Positions 63,009 through 64,000 of a stretch of 64,000 nt of DNA are shown in pieces. Where the stretch lies: NCBI RefSeq assembly GCF_010692325.1, contig NZ_JAAHHW010000010.1:1-64000 (forward strand). The letters are read 5' to 3'. The DNA comes from Moorena sp. SIO3I8 (GTDB lineage Bacteria; Cyanobacteriota; Cyanobacteriia; Cyanobacteriales; Coleofasciculaceae). The position numbers were made by a program, and so were the translations under genes. Below the pieces are notes generated by a model that worked only from the letters and a program-made list of their open reading frames with translations, ran no database searches and had not been told where the DNA came from. Each line of letters starts with the position of its first letter. Within the stretch, counting starts at the first letter, position 1.

Positions 63009-64000
63009 TCACTCTTGTAACAGAGTCTTAGATACAATTCTGGTTTTCTTACGATCAGCTTCTGAGAGCTCTTCCCCAGTTTGCAAAATCGTAGCATTGG
63101 TTTGCAGTACCGTTGCAGCTCCTTTATCCCCCATCTGGATAGCGGTTTTTGCCGCAGTTTGTAACATGGTGGCAGCCCCGGCGCGATCGCCCTGCTGTAA
63201 TTTCGTTTCCGCAATTTGAGTCTGACGGTATTTAGCTAAAGCTAGAATATGCTTCTGTACCTCAGGATTGGGAACTGGTTGATAACCCTCCTGGAAATTT
63301 GCCTGAACTGGCACGATTTCCGAGAGTAACTCTTGTCCACCACTGGATGGGTCATCATATCTGACTTGTACATGGGCAATGGTTTGACGACCCTCTGGCA
63401 TTTTACCAACATACAAGTTAGCGAGAATCACCCGTTTTGAATCAGTCATCAAATCTCCCAAACGTACCATAAAGCGATTGCCTTCTGATTGTGCTGGGAG
63501 TTCAATGGCATCTGGTTCTACTTGGGCAATGGGTTTAAGTTCTGCTAACCTCACTTTTGGCATTAAATCCAACAACAGATAAGCATTAGTTAAGCCAACA
63601 GACTGCATGCGGTTGAACAAACGTGCAAACTCACTCAGGGCTTGCTCTGGTTCTTCAATGTAAGACAAGCTACCAGTAGCAATATCCGAAATTTTTTCCA
63701 AAATATCTTGGTTCCAGTTGGAACCGAATCCCAGACTGTTAATAGTCAAGTTATTTTCAGCAGCCAGTTCAGCTAATTTTATGCAGCTTTCATTATTTCC
63801 ATGTTCGTTTTCCCCATCAGTGAGCAGAAACACCTGAGATACCGTGTCTTGTTTAGCTTTAATTAATTCTTTAACCCCTAGCTTTAGACCTTCATCAATG
63901 GCGGTACCCCCATCAGCCGCAAGTCGGTTAATCTTTCGTTTGATTTGGTCTAGGTTGCCCATCGGTTGATTGCGAACTAGCACTTTGGCTCTGTGGTCAA
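63009..64000 (-). CDS. VWA-domain protein, 5' part beyond the window
   Basis: The frame stays open past the window end (DHRAKVLVRNQPMGN at the edge), so the start and N-terminus are outside. The visible part has a von Willebrand A domain with MIDAS elements: the upstream D-x-S-type strand is cut off, but GGTAIDEGLKLGVKELIKA (Thr) and VFLLTDGENEHGNNESC (Asp) are present. Then a VWA-tail region (QPLNRMQSVGLTNAYLLLDL-like, VRLAELKPIAQVEPDAIELP, RFMVRLGDLM) and a C-terminal helical repeat part rich in Ala/Gln (DRAGAATMLQTAAKTAIQM, GAATVLQTNATILQ). It resembles the cyanobacterial VWA proteins of unknown target. Confidence 0.85.
   Translation of the reverse strand, partial: DHRAKVLVRNQPMGNLDQIKRKINRLAADGGTAIDEGLKLGVKELIKAKQDTVSQVFLLTDGENEHGNNESCIKLAELAAENNLTINSLGFGSNWNQDILEKISDIATGSLSYIEEPEQALSEFARLFNRMQSVGLTNAYLLLDLMPKVRLAELKPIAQVEPDAIELPAQSEGNRFMVRLGDLMTDSKRVILANLYVGKMPEGRQTIAHVQVRYDDPSSGGQELLSEIVPVQANFQEGYQPVPNPEVQKHILALAKYRQTQIAETKLQQGDRAGAATMLQTAAKTAIQMGDKGAATVLQTNATILQTGEELSEADRKKTRIVSKTLLQE

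Overview
The window is cyanobacterial DNA. It carries beta-carboxysome genes (ccmK2-ccmK1-ccmL-ccmM-ccmN), the inducible CO2-uptake NDH-1 genes (ndhF3-ndhD3-cupA), psbZ-ribH, an array of small photosystem II assembly genes of the Psb34/Psb35 type, FtsH, and many GCGATCGC (HIP1) sites. Low gene density, toxin-antitoxin genes, IS200/IS605 relics, microsatellites and large multidomain kinase/ATPase genes fit a large-genome filamentous cyanobacterium such as Moorena. That genus guess is inference, not a search result.

Layout. 0-8.5 kb is a decayed accessory region: a broken membrane-protein gene, intact and degenerate toxin-antitoxin genes (HicB, VapBC, pseudo-copies), a Uma2 nuclease, a secreted protein, an ECF sigma factor with a probable 5' frameshift, and an orphan IS605-type element. 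8.5-20.4 kb holds what I read as a split-borosin RiPP locus: AAA-like ATPase, OphMA/SonM-like peptide-backbone alpha-N-methyltransferase, two TPR proteins, a 99-residue precursor with an Asp-Pro-rich tail, and a 1908-residue Ser/Thr kinase-ATPase-GAF-ATPase protein. 20.6-22.3 kb has three toxin-antitoxin modules (MazE with a lost MazF, a RelE-type pair, HicAB). 22.5-25.7 kb is molybdate uptake (fused ModBC, then ModA). 26.5-29.6 kb is a HEPN plus dual-ATPase operon that looks like a defence module. 30.8-32.3 kb is a TnpB element disrupted by an in-frame MITE.

33.0-44.2 kb is the CO2-concentrating block. The ccm operon (minus strand) and the ndhF3-ndhD3-cupA operon (plus strand) diverge from a 1.1-kb spacer; NDH-1MS converts CO2 to bicarbonate and the carboxysome uses it. 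44.2-53.3 kb is mostly housekeeping: proA, a small membrane protein, an intact iscB with a candidate upstream omega-RNA, tRNA-Gly(GCC), ribH, psbZ, a DHH-CBS-nucleotidyltransferase fusion and hisC. 53.8-56.0 kb has the first two mycosporine-like amino acid genes (O-methyltransferase and 2-demethyl-4-deoxygadusol synthase) without the later genes. 56-64 kb has relics, a small conserved gene with a structured leader, ftsH, the Psb34/Psb35 array, and a VWA protein cut by the window end.

A theme of the window is short repeats (9-15 nt tandem units and palindromic MITE-like units). They fill most spacers and also enter reading frames: modBC, ndhF3, the DHH-CBS-nucleotidyltransferase, tnpB, ccmN, the sigma factor, modA and a TPR gene.
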